From NCBI GenBank assembly GCA_026874595.1, contig CM049317.1, forward strand, positions 40,762,401 through 40,826,400: a stretch of 64,000 bases of DNA, read 5' to 3'. This DNA is from Sipunculus nudus. Its lineage: Eukaryota > Annelida > Sipuncula > Golfingiida > Sipunculidae. A program made the translations under genes and the position numbers. Of this stretch, positions 45,701 to 58,093 are shown in pieces. Position 1 is the first letter of the stretch, and every line of letters starts with the position of its first letter. The notes beneath the pieces are model-generated. The model saw nothing but the letters and a program-made list of their open reading frames with translations. It was not told the DNA's origin and made no database searches.

Positions 45701-48700
45701 TCTAAATGGCCTAATGAAGCTTCTAACACTCTTATTTTGCAGTTGAAATGGGCCATTTTTGCAGAAAAAACGATCTTGTATTACGAGAAAACCGAGCTGA
45801 TTTTGGCGGACGAGCTCATATCGGCAAAAACGACGTTTGTAACTGGTTGTAAAATGCGTAATGAAGCTTCTTAAATGCTTCTTTCGCAGTTTAAAAAGGC
45901 TATTTTTGCACAAAATACGATCTTGTATTGTGCAAAAACCGTGCTGATTTCGGCAAAAAAGACGTTTGTAACAGATGCTAAATGGCCTAATGAAGCTTCT
46001 AAAATGCTTCTTTTGCAATTTAAATCGGCCATTTTTGCACAAAACCATTCTTGTATTACACGAAAACCGAGCTGATTTCGGCGAAAAAGACGTTTGTAAC
46101 AGGTGCTAAATGGCCTAATGAAATTTCTAAAAGGCTTCTTTCGCAATTAAAATCGGCCATTTTTGCACAAAACACGATCTTGAATTACGCAAAAACCGAG
46201 CTGATTTCGGCGAAAACGACGTTTGTAACAGGTGCTAATTGGCCTAATGAAGCTTCGAAAACGCTTGTTTCGCATTTGAAATCGGCCATTTTTGCATAAA
46301 ACACGATCTTGTATTACGCGAAAACCGAGCTGATTTCGGCGAAAACGACTTTTGTAACGGGGTCTAAATGGCCTAATGAAGCTTCTAAAATGCTTGTTTT
46401 GCAATTTAAATCGGCCATTTTTGCACAAAACACGATCTTGTATTACGCGAAAACCAAGCTGATTTTCGGCAAAAACGACGTTTGTAACAGGTGCTAAATG
46501 CTGTAATGAAGCTTCTAAAACGCTTCTTTCGCAATAGAAATCGGCCATTTTTGCACAAAACAATATTTTATCACTCGAAAACCGAGCTGATCTCGGCGAA
46601 AACGACGTTTGTAACAGGTGCTAAATGGCTTAATGAAGCTTTGTAAAACGCTTCTTTCGCAATATATATCGGCCATTTTTGCACAAAACACGATCTTGTA
46701 TTACGGGAAAACCGAGCTGATTTCGGCGAAAACGACGTTTGTAACAGGTGCTCATTGGCCTAATGAAGCTTCGAAAACGGTTGTTTCGCATTTTAAATCG
46801 GCCATTATTGCATAAAACACGATCTTGTATTACGCGAAAACCGAGCTGATTTCGGCGAAAACGACGTTTGTAACAGGTGCTAATTGGCCTAATGAAGCTT
46901 CGAAAACGCTTGTTTCGCATTTTAAATCGGCCATTTTTGCATAAAACAGGATCTTGTATTACGCGAAAACCGAGCTGATTTCGGCGAAAACGACGTTTGT
47001 AACAGGTGCTAAATGGCCTAATGAAGCTTGTAAAAGGCTTCTTTCGCAATTTTATTCGGCCATTTTTGCACAAAACACGATCTTGAATTACGCGAAAACC
47101 GAGCTGATTTCGGCGAAAACGACGTTTGTAACAGGTGCTAATTGGCCTAATGAAGCTTCGAAAACGCTTGTTTCGCATTTGAAATCGGCCATTTTTGCAT
47201 AAAACACGATCTTGTATTACGCGAAAACCGAGCTGATTTCGGCGAAAAAGACGTTTGTAACAGGTTCTAATTGGCACAATGAAACTTCTAAAACGCTTCA
47301 TTTGCAATTTAAATTGGTAATTTTTGCACAAAACACGATCTTGTATTACGCGAAAACCGAGCTGATTTCGGCGAAAACGACGTTTGTAACAGGTGCTAAA
47401 TGGCCTAATGAAGCTTCTAAAAGGCTTCTTTCGCAATTTAAATCGGCCATTTTTGCACAAAACCATTCTTGTATTACGCGAAAACCGAGCTGATTTCGGC
47501 GAAAAGTACGTTGGTAACAAGTTCTAAATGGCTTAATGAAGATTCAAATAGGCTTCTTTCTCAATTTAAATCGGCCAGTTTTGCACAAAACACGATCTTG
47601 TATTACGCGAAAACCGAGCTGATTTCGGCGAAAAAGACGTTTGTAACAGGTTCTAAATGGCACAATGAAACTTCTAAAACGCTTCATTTGCAATTTAAAT
47701 TGGTCATTTTTGCACAAAACACGATCTTTTTTTAACGCGAAAACCGAGCTGATTTCGGCGAAAACGACGTTTGTAACAGGTTCTAAATGGGCTGATGAAG
47801 CTTGGAAAACGCTTCTTTCGCAATTTTAATCGGCCATTTTTGCACAAAACACGATCTTGAATTACGCGAAAACCGAGCTGATTTCGGCAAAAACGACGTT
47901 TGTAACAGGTGCTAAATGGCCTTATGAAGCTTCTAAAACTCTTGTTTTGCAATTTAAATCGGCCATGTTTGCACAAAACACGATCTTGTATTACGCGAGA
48001 ACCAAGCTGATTTCGGCAAAAACGACGTTTGTTACAGGTTCTAAATGGCGTAATGAAGATTCTAAAACGCTTCTTTCGCAATAAAAATCGGTCATTTTTG
48101 CACAAAACACAATCTTTTATTACTCGAAAACCCAGTTGATCTCGGCGAAAACGACGTTTGTAACAGGTGCTAAATGGCTAAATGAAGCTTTGTAAAACGC
48201 TTCTTTCGCAATAGAAATCGGCCATTTTTGCACAAAACAAAATATTTTATCACTCGAAAACCGAGCTGATCTCGGCGAAAACGACGTTTGTAACAGGTTC
48301 TAAATGGCTTAATGAAGCTTTGTAAAACCCTTCTTTCGCAATTTAAATCGGCGGTTCTAAATGGCTTAATGAAGCTTTGTAAAACCCTTCTTTCGCAATT
48401 TAAATCGGCCATTTTTGCACAAAACACGATCTTGTATTACGCGAAAACCGAGCTGATTTCGGCGAAAACGACCTTTGTAACAGGTGCTAATTGGCCTAAT
48501 GAAGCTTCGAAAACGCTTGTTTCGCATTTTAAATCGGCCATTTTTGCATAAAACACGATCTTGTATTACGCGAAAACCGAGCTTATTTCGGCGAAAACGA
48601 CGTTTGTAAGAGGTGCTAAATGGCCTAATGAAGCTTCTAAAAGGCTTCTTTCGCAATTTAAATCGGCCATTTTTGCACAAAACCATTCTTGTATTACGCG

Positions 48701-51090
48701 AAAACCGAGCTAATTTCGGCGAAAAGTACGTTGGTAACAAGTTCTAAATGGCTTAATGAAGATTCTAATAGGCTTCTTTCTCAATTTAAATCGGCCAGTT
48801 TTGCACAAAACACAATCTTGTATTACGCGAAAACCGAGCTGATTTCGGCGAAAAAGACGTTTGTAACTGGTTCTAAATGGCCTAATGAAGCTTCTAACAC
48901 TCTTATTTTGCAGTTGAAATGGGCCATTTTTGCACAAAAAACGATGTTGTATTACGAGAAAACCGAGCTGATTTGGGCGGAGGAGCTCATATCGGCAAAA
49001 ACGACGTTTGTAACTGGTTCTAAATTGCGTAATGAAGCTTCTTAAATGCTTCTTTCGCAGTTTAAAAAGGCCATTTTTGCACAAAACACGATCTTGTATT
49101 GCGCAAAAACCGTGCTGATTTCGGCAAAAAAGACGTTTGTAACAGATGCTAAATTGCCTAATGAAGCTTCTAAAATGCTTCTTTCGCAATTTAAATCGGC
49201 CATTTTTGCACAAAACCATTCTTGTATTACACGAAAACCGAGCTGATTTCGACGAAAAGGTCGTTGGTAACAAGTTCTAAATGGCTTAATGAAGATTCTA
49301 ATAGGCTTCTTTCTCAATTTAAATCGGCCAGTTTTGCACAAAACACGATCTTGTATTACGCGAAAACCGAGCTGATCTCGGCAAAAAAGACGTTTGTAAC
49401 AGGTTCTAAATGGCACAATGAAACTTCTTAAACGCTTCATTTGCAATTTAAATTGGTAATTTTTGCACAAAACACGATCTTGTTTTACGCGAAAACCGAG
49501 CTGATTTCAGCGAAAACGACGTTTGTAACAGGTTGTAAATGGCCTGATGAAGCTTGTAAAACTCTTCTTTCGCAATTTTAATCGGCCATTTTTGCACAAA
49601 ACACGATCTTGAATTACGCGGAAACCGAGCTGATTTCGGCTAAAACGACGTTTGTAACAGGTGCTAAATGGTGTAATGAAGCTTCTAAAACGCCACTTCC
49701 GCATTTTAAATCGGCCATTTTTGCACAAAACACAATCTTTTATAATGCGAAAACCGAGCTGATCTGCGCGAAAACGACGTTCGTAACAGGTGCTAAATGG
49801 CCTAATGAAGGTTCTAAAACGCTTGTTTTGCAATTTAAATCGGCCATTTTTGCACAAAACACGATCTTGTATTACGCGAAAACCAAGCTGATTTCGGCAA
49901 AAACGACGTTTGTTACAGGATCTAAATGGCGCAATGAAGATTCTAAAACGCTTCTTTCGCAATAGAAATCGGTCATTTTTGCACAAAACACAATCTTTTA
50001 TTACTCGAAAACCCAGTTGATCTCTGCAAAAACGACGTTTGTAACAGGTGGTAAATGGCTCAATTAAGCTTTGAAAACGCTTCTTTCGCAATAGAAATCG
50101 GCCATTTTTGCACAAAACAAAATATTTTATCAGTCGAAAACCATGCTGATCTCGGCGAAAACGACGTTTGTAACAGGTGCTAAATGGTGTAATGAAGCTT
50201 CTAAAACGCTTCTTCCGCATTTTAAATCGGCCATTTTTGCACAAAACACAATCTTTTATAATGCGAAAACCGAGCTGATCTCGGCGAAAACGACGTTTGT
50301 AACAGGTGCTTAATGCCTAATGAAGCTTCTAAAACGCTTGTTTTGCAATTTAAATCGGCCATTTTTGCACAAAACACGATCTTGTATTACGCGAAAACCA
50401 AGCTGATTTCGGCAAAAACGACGTTTGTAACAGGTGCTAAATGGCCTAATGAAGCTTCTAAAAGGCTTCTTTCGCAATTTAAATCGGCCATTTTTGCACA
50501 AAACCATTCTTGTATTACGCGAAAACCGAGCTGATTTCGGCGAAAAGTACGTTGGTAACAAGTTCTAAATGGCTTAATGAAGATTCTAATAGGCTTCTTT
50601 CTCAATTTAAATCGGCCATTTTTGCACAAAACACGATCTTGTATTACGCGAAAACAGAGCTGATTTCGGCAAAAAAGACGTTTGTAACAGGTGCTAATTG
50701 GCCTAATGAAGCTTCGAAAACGCTTGTTTTGCAATTTAAATCGGCCATTTTTGCACAAAACACGATCTTGTATTACGCGAAAACCAAGCTGATTTCGGCA
50801 AAAACGACGTTTGTTACAGGTTCTAAATGGCGTAATGAAGATTCTAAAACGCTTCTTTCGCAATAAAAATCGGTCATTTTTGCACAAAAAACAATCTTTT
50901 ATTACTCGAAAACCCAGTTGATCTCTGCGAAAACGACGTTTGTAACAGGTGCTAAATGGCTAAATGAAGCTTTGTAAAACGCTTCTTTCGCAATAGAAAT
51001 CGGCCATTTTTGCACAAAACAAAATATTTTATCACTCGAAAACCGAGCTGATCTCGGCGAAAACGACGTTTGTAACAGGTTCTAAATGGC

Positions 51091-53415
51091 TTAATGAAGC
51101 TTTGTAAAACCCTTCTTTCGCAATTTAAATCGGCCATTTTTGCACAAAACACGATCTTGTATTACGCGAAAACCGAGCTGATTTCGGCGAAAACGACCTT
51201 TGTAACAGGTGCTAATTGGCCTAATGAAGCTTCGAAAACGCTTGTTTCGCATTTTAAATCGGCCATTTTTGCATAAAACACGATCTTGTATTACGCGAAA
51301 ACCGAGCTTATTTCGGCGAAAACGACGTTTGTAAGAGGTGCTAAATGGCCTAATGAAGCTTCTAAAAGGCTTCTTTCGCAATTTAAATCGGCCATTTTTG
51401 CACAAAACCATTCTTGTATTACGCGAAAACCGAGCTAATTTCGGCGAAAAGTACGTTGGTAACAAGTTCTAAATGGCTTAATGAAGATTCTAATAGGCTT
51501 CTTTCTCAATTTAAATCGGCCAGTTTTGCACAAAACACAATCTTGTATTACGCGAAAACCGAGCTGATTTCGGCGAAAAAGACGTTTGTAACAGGTTCTA
51601 AATGGCACAATGAAACTTCTAAAACGCTTCATTTGCAATTTAAATTGGTAATTTTTGCACAAAACACGATCTTGTATTACGCGAAAACCGAGCTGATTTC
51701 GGCGAAAACGACGTTTGCAACATGTTTTAAATGGCCTGATAAAGCTTGTAAAATGCTTCTTTCGCAATTTTAATCGGCCATTTTTGCACAAAACACAATC
51801 TTGAATTACGCGAAAACCGAGCTGATTTCGGCAAAAACGACGTTTGTAAGAGGTGCTAAATGGCCTAATGAAGCTTTTAAAAGGCTTCTTTCGCAATTTA
51901 AATCGGCCATTTTTGCACAAAACCATTCTTGTATTACGCGAAAGAGGAGCTGATTTCGGCGAAAAGTACGTTGGTAACAAGTTCTAAATGGCTTAATGAA
52001 AATTCTAATAGGCTTCTTTCTCAATTTAAATCGGCCAGTTTTGCACAAAACACGATCTTGTATTACGCGAAAACCGAGCTGATTTCGGCGAAAAAGACGT
52101 TTGTAACAGGTTCTAAATGGCACAATGAAACTTCTAAAACGCTTCATTTGCAATTTAAATTGGTCATTTTTGCACAAAACACGATCTTGTATTACGCGAA
52201 AGCCGAGCTGATTTCGGCTAAAACGACGTTTGTAACAGGTGCTAAATGGTGTAATGAAGCTTCTAAAACGCTTCTTCCGCAGTTTAAAATTGGCCATTTT
52301 TGCACAAAACACAATCTTGTATAATGCGAAAACTGAGCTGATCTCGGCGAAAACGACGTTTGTAACAGGTGCTAAATGGCCTAATGAAGCTTCTAAAACG
52401 CTTGTTTTGCAATTTAAATCGGCCATTTTTGCACAAAACACGATCTTGTATTACGCGAAAAACCAAGCTGATTTCGGCAAAAACGACGTTTGTTACAGGT
52501 TCTAAATGGCGTAATGAAGATTCTAAAACGCTTCTTTCGCAATAGAAATCGGTCATTTTTGCACAAAACACAATCTTTTATTACTCAAAAACCCAGTTGA
52601 TCTCTGCGAAAACGACGTTTGTAACAGGTGCTAAATGGCTTAATGAAGCTTTGTAAAACGCTTCTTTCGCAATTTAAATCGGCCATTTTTGCATAAAACA
52701 CGATCTTGTATTACGCGAAAACCGAGCTGATTTCGGCGAAAACGACGTTTGTAACAGGTGCTAATTGGCCTAATGAAGCTTCGAAAACGCTTGTTTCGCA
52801 TTTTTAATCGGCCATTTTTGCATTAAACACGATCTTGTATTACGCGAAAACCGAGCTGATTTCGGCGAAAACGACGTTTGTAACAATGTCTAAATGGCCG
52901 AATGAAGCTTCTAAATCGCTTGTTTTGCAATTTAAATCGGGCATTTTTGCACAAAACACGATCTTGTGTTACGCGAAAACCAAGCTGATTTCGGCAAAAA
53001 CGACGTTTGTAACAGGTGCTAAATGCTGTAATGAAGCTTCTAAAACGCTTCTTTCGCAATAGAAATCGGCCATTTTTGCACAAAACACAATATTTTATCA
53101 CTCGAAAACCGAGCTGATCTCGGCGAAAACGACGTTTGTAACAGGTTCTAAATGGCGTAATGAAGATTCTAAAACGCTTCTTTCGCAATAAAAATCGGTC
53201 ATTTTTGCACAAAACACAATCTTTTATTACTCGAAAACCCAGTTGATCTCTGCGAAAACGACGTTTGTAACAGGTGCTAAATGGCTAAATGAAGCTTTGT
53301 AAAACGCTTCTTTCGCAATAGAAATCGGCCATTTTTGCACAAAACAAAATATTTTATCACTCGAAAACCGAGCTGATCTCGACGAAAACGACGTTTGTAA
53401 CAGGTTCTAAATGGC
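51091..53415 (+). repeat. Satellite higher-order block (2,325 bp)
   Basis: Eighteen-monomer block. It shares long near-identical stretches with the next block (for example 51435-51980 with 53760-54305, and 51806-52441 with 54131-54766, both offset by 2,325). It contains about two monomers more than the 2,066-bp block type. Confidence 0.8.
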
Positions 53416-56400
53416 TTAATGAAGCTTTGTAAAACCCTTCTTTCGCAATTTAAATCGGCCATTTTTGCACAAAACACGATCTTGTATTACGCGAAAACCG
53501 AGCTGATTTCGGCGAAAACGACGTTTGTAACAGGTGCTATATGGCCTAATGAAGCTTCGAAAACGCTTGTTTCGCATTTTAAATCGGCCATTTTTGCATA
53601 AAACACGATCTTGTATTACGCGAAAACCGAGCTTATTTCGGCGAAAACGACGTTTGTAAGAGGTGCTAAATGGCCTAATGAAGCTTCTAAAAGGCTTCTT
53701 TCGCAATTTAAATCGGCCATTTTTGCACAAAACCATTCTTGTATTACGCGAAAACCGAGCTAATTTCGGCGAAAAGTACGTTGGTAACAAGTTCTAAATG
53801 GCTTAATGAAGATTCTAATAGGCTTCTTTCTCAATTTAAATCGGCCAGTTTTGCACAAAACACAATCTTGTATTACGCGAAAACCGAGCTGATTTCGGCG
53901 AAAAAGACGTTTGTAACAGGTTCTAAATGGCACAATGAAACTTCTAAAACGCTTCATTTGCAATTTAAATTGGTAATTTTTGCACAAAACACGATCTTGT
54001 ATTACGCGAAAACCGAGCTGATTTCGGCGAAAACGACGTTTGCAACATGTTTTAAATGGCCTGATAAAGCTTGTAAAATGCTTCTTTCGCAATTTTAATC
54101 GGCCATTTTTGCACAAAACACAATCTTGAATTACGCGAAAACCGAGCTGATTTCGGCAAAAACGACGTTTGTAAGAGGTGCTAAATGGCCTAATGAAGCT
54201 TTTAAAAGGCTTCTTTCGCAATTTAAATCGGCCATTTTTGCACAAAACCATTCTTGTATTACGCGAAAAGCGAGCTGATTTCGGCGAAAAGTACGTTGGT
54301 AACAAGTTCTAAATGGCTTAATGAAGATTCTAATAGGCTTCTTTCTCAATTTAAATCGGCCAGTTTTGCACAAAACACGATCTTGTATTACGCGAAAACC
54401 GAGCTGATTTCGGCGAAAAAGACGTTTGTAACAGGTTCTAAATGGCACAATGAAACTTCTAAAACGCTTCATTTGCAATTTAAATTGGTCATTTTTGCAC
54501 AAAACACGATCTTGTATTACGCGAAAGCCGAGCTGATTTCGGCTAAAACGACGTTTGTAACAGGTGCTAAATGGTGTAATGAAGCTTCTAAAACGCTTCT
54601 TCCGCAGTTTAAAATTGGCCATTTTTGCACAAAACACAATCTTGTATAATGCGAAAACTGAGCTGATCTCGGCGAAAACGACGTTTGTAACAGGTGCTAA
54701 ATGGCCTAATGAAGCTTCTAAAACGCTTGTTTTGCAATTTAAATCGGCCATTTTTGCACAAAACACGATCTTGTATTACGCGAAAAACCAAGCTGATTTC
54801 GGCAAAAACGACGTTTGTTACAGGTTCTAAATGGCGTAATGAAGATTCTAAAACGCTTCTTTCGCAATAGAAATCGGTCATTTTTGCACAAAACACAATC
54901 TTTTATTACCCAAAAACCCAGTTGATCTCTGCGAAAACGACGTTTGTAACAGGTGCTAAATGGCTTAATGAAGCTTTGTAAAACGCTTCTTTCGCAATTT
55001 AAATCGGCCATTTTTGCATAAAACACGATCTTGTATTACGCGAAAACCGAGCTGATTTCGGCGAAAACGACGTTTGTAACAGGTGCTAATTGGCCTAATG
55101 AAGCTTCGAAAACGCTTGTTTCGCATTTTTAATCGGCCATTTTTGCATTAAACACGATCTTGTATTACGCGAAAACCGAGCTGATTTCGGCGAAAACGAC
55201 GTTTGTAACAATGTCTAAATGGCCGAATGAAGCTTCTAAATCGCTTGTTTTGCAATTTAAATCGGCCATTTTTGCACAAAACACGATCTTGTGTTACGCG
55301 AAAACCAAGCTGATTTCGGCAAAAACGACGTTTGTAACAGGTGCTAAATGCTGTAATGAAGCTTCTAAAACGCTTCTTTCGCAATAGAAATCGGCCATTT
55401 TTGCACAAAACACAATATTTTATCACTCGAAAACCGAGCTGATCTCGGCGAAAACGACGTTTGTAACAGGTGCTAAATGGCTTAATGAAGCTTTGTAAAA
55501 CGCTTCTTTCGCAATTTTAATCGGCCATTTTTGCACAAAACACGATCTTGTATAACGCGAAAACCGAGCTGATTTCGGCGAAAACGACGTTTGTAACAGG
55601 TGCTCATTGGCCTAATGAAGCTTCGAAAACGCTTGTTTCGCATTTTAAATCGGCCATTTTTGCATAAAACACGATCTTGTATTACGCAAAAACCGAGCTG
55701 ATTTCGGCAAAAACGACGTTTGTAAAAGGTGCTAATTGGCCTAATGAAGTTTCGAAAATGCTTCTTTCGCAATTTAAATCGGCCATTTTTGCACAAAACC
55801 ATTCTTGTATTACACGAAAACCGAGCTGATTTCGGCGAAAAGGACGTTGGTAACAAGTTCTAAATGGCTTATAGAAGATTCAAATAGGCTTCTTTCTCAA
55901 TTTAAATCGGCCAGTTTTGCACAAAACACGATCTTGTATTACGCGAAAATCGAGCTGATTTTGGCAAAAAAGACGTTTGTAACAGGTTCTAAATGGCACA
56001 ATGAAACTTCTAAAACGCTTCATTTGCAATTTAAATTGGTAATTTTTGCAGAAAACACGATCTTGTTTTACGCGAAAACCGAGCTGATTTCGGCGAAAAG
56101 GACGTTTGTAACAGGTTCTAAATGGCTAAATGATGCTTTCTAAAACGCTTCTTCCGCATTTTAAATCGGCCATTTTGCACAAAACACAATCTTTTATAAT
56201 GCGAAAACCGAGCTGATCTCGGCTAAAACGACGTTTGTAACAGGTGCTAAATGGTGTAATGAAGCTTCTAAAATGCTTCTTCCGCATTTTAAATCGGCCA
56301 TTTTTGCACAAAACACAATCTTTTATCACTCGAAAACCGAGCTGATTTGGGCGGAAACGACGTTTAAACAGGTTCTAAATGGCCTAATGAAGCTTCAAAA

Positions 56401-58093
56401 ACGCTTGTTTCGTAGTTTAAATCGATATTTTTGAACAAAACACGAGTTCAAATCGACCATTTTTGTACAAAACACGATCTTGCATCACGCGAAAACCGAG
56501 CCGATTTCGGAGAAAACATCGTTTGTAACTGGCTGTAAATAGTCTATTGAAGCTTCCTAAACGCTTCTTTAGCACTTTAAAACATTCCTTTTTGCGCAAA
56601 AGACGAGCAGGGAGTACTCGAAAACCGAGCTCATTTTGGAGAAAACGACATTTGTAACTGGTTCTAAATGGCCTAATGAAGCTTCTAACACTCTTATTTT
56701 GCAATTGTAATGGGCCATTTTTGCATAAAACACGATCTTGTATTACGCGAAAACCGAGCTGATTTCGGCGAAAACGACGTTTGTAAGAGGTGCTAAATGG
56801 CCTAATGAAGCTTTTAAAAGGCTTCTTTCGCAATTTAAATCGGCCATTTTTGCACAAAACCATTCTTGTATTACGCGAAAAGCGAGCTGATTTCGGCGAA
56901 AAGTACGTTGGTAACAAGTTCTAAATGGCTTAATGAAGATTCTAATAGGCTTCTTTCTCAATTTAAATCGGCCAGTTTTGCACAAAACACGATCTTGTAT
57001 TACGCGAAAACCGAGCTGATTTCGGCGAAAAAGACGTTTGTAACAGGTTCTAAATGGCACAATGAAACTTCTAAAATGCTTCATTTGCAATTTAAATTGG
57101 TCATTTTTGCACAAAACACGATCTTGTATTACGCGAAAGCCGAGCTGATTTCGGCTAAAACGACGTTTGTAACAGGTGCTAAATGGTGTAATGAAGTTTC
57201 TAAAACGCTTCTTCCGCAGTTTAAAATTGGCCATTTTTGCACAAAACACAATCTTGTATAATGCGAAAAATGAGCTGATCTCGGCGAAAACGACGTTTGT
57301 AACAGGTGCTAAATGGCCTAATGAAGCTTCTAAAACGCTTGTTTTGCAATTTAAATCGGCCATTTTTGCACAAAACACGATCTTGTATTACGCGAAAAAC
57401 CAAGCTGATTTCGGCAAAAACGACGTTTGTTACAGGTTCTAAATGGCGTAATGAAGATTCTAAAACGCTTCTTTCGCAATAGAAATCGGTCATTTTTGCA
57501 CAAAACACAATCTTTTATTTCTCAAAAACCCAGTTGATCTCTGCGAAAACGACGTTTGTAACAGGTGCTAAATGGCTTAATGAAGCTTTGTAAAACGCTT
57601 CTTTCGCAATTTAAATCGGCCATTTTTGCACAAAACACGATCTTGTATTACGCGAAAACCGAGCTGATTTCGGCGAAAACGACGTTTGTAACAGGTGCTA
57701 ATTGGCCTAATGAAGCTTCGAAAACGCTTGTTTCGCATTTTTAATCGGCCATTTTTGCATTAAACACGATCTTGTATTACGCGAAAACCGAGCTGATTTC
57801 GGCGAAAACGACGTTTGTAACAATGTCTAAATGGCCGAATGAAGCTTCTAAATCGCTTGTTTTGCAATTTAAATCGGCCATTTTTGCACAAAACACGATC
57901 TTGTGTTACGCGAAAACCAAGCTGATTTCGGCAAAAACGACGTTTGTAACAGGTGCTAAATGCTGTAATGAAGCTTCTAAAACGCTTCTTTCGCAATAGA
58001 AATCGGCCATTTTTGCACAAAACACAATATTTTATCACTCGAAAACCGAGCTGATCTCGGCGAAAACGACGTTTGTAACAGGTGCTAAATGGC
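53416..58093 (+). repeat. Satellite super-block, copy 1 (4,678 bp)
   Basis: Made of a 2,066-bp block (53416-55481) and a 2,612-bp block (55482-58093). The second holds the divergent monomers with CGATTTCGGAGAAAACATCG and a 32-bp partial duplication (56415-56480). It is repeated almost base for base in the next 4,550 bp. Confidence 0.85.

Noticed and set aside
57661-57789. CENP-B-box-like TTTCGGCGAAAACGACG in the satellite monomer
   Set aside because: It matches only 7 of the 9 essential positions (CGAC instead of CGGG), within chance for a repeat of this composition.
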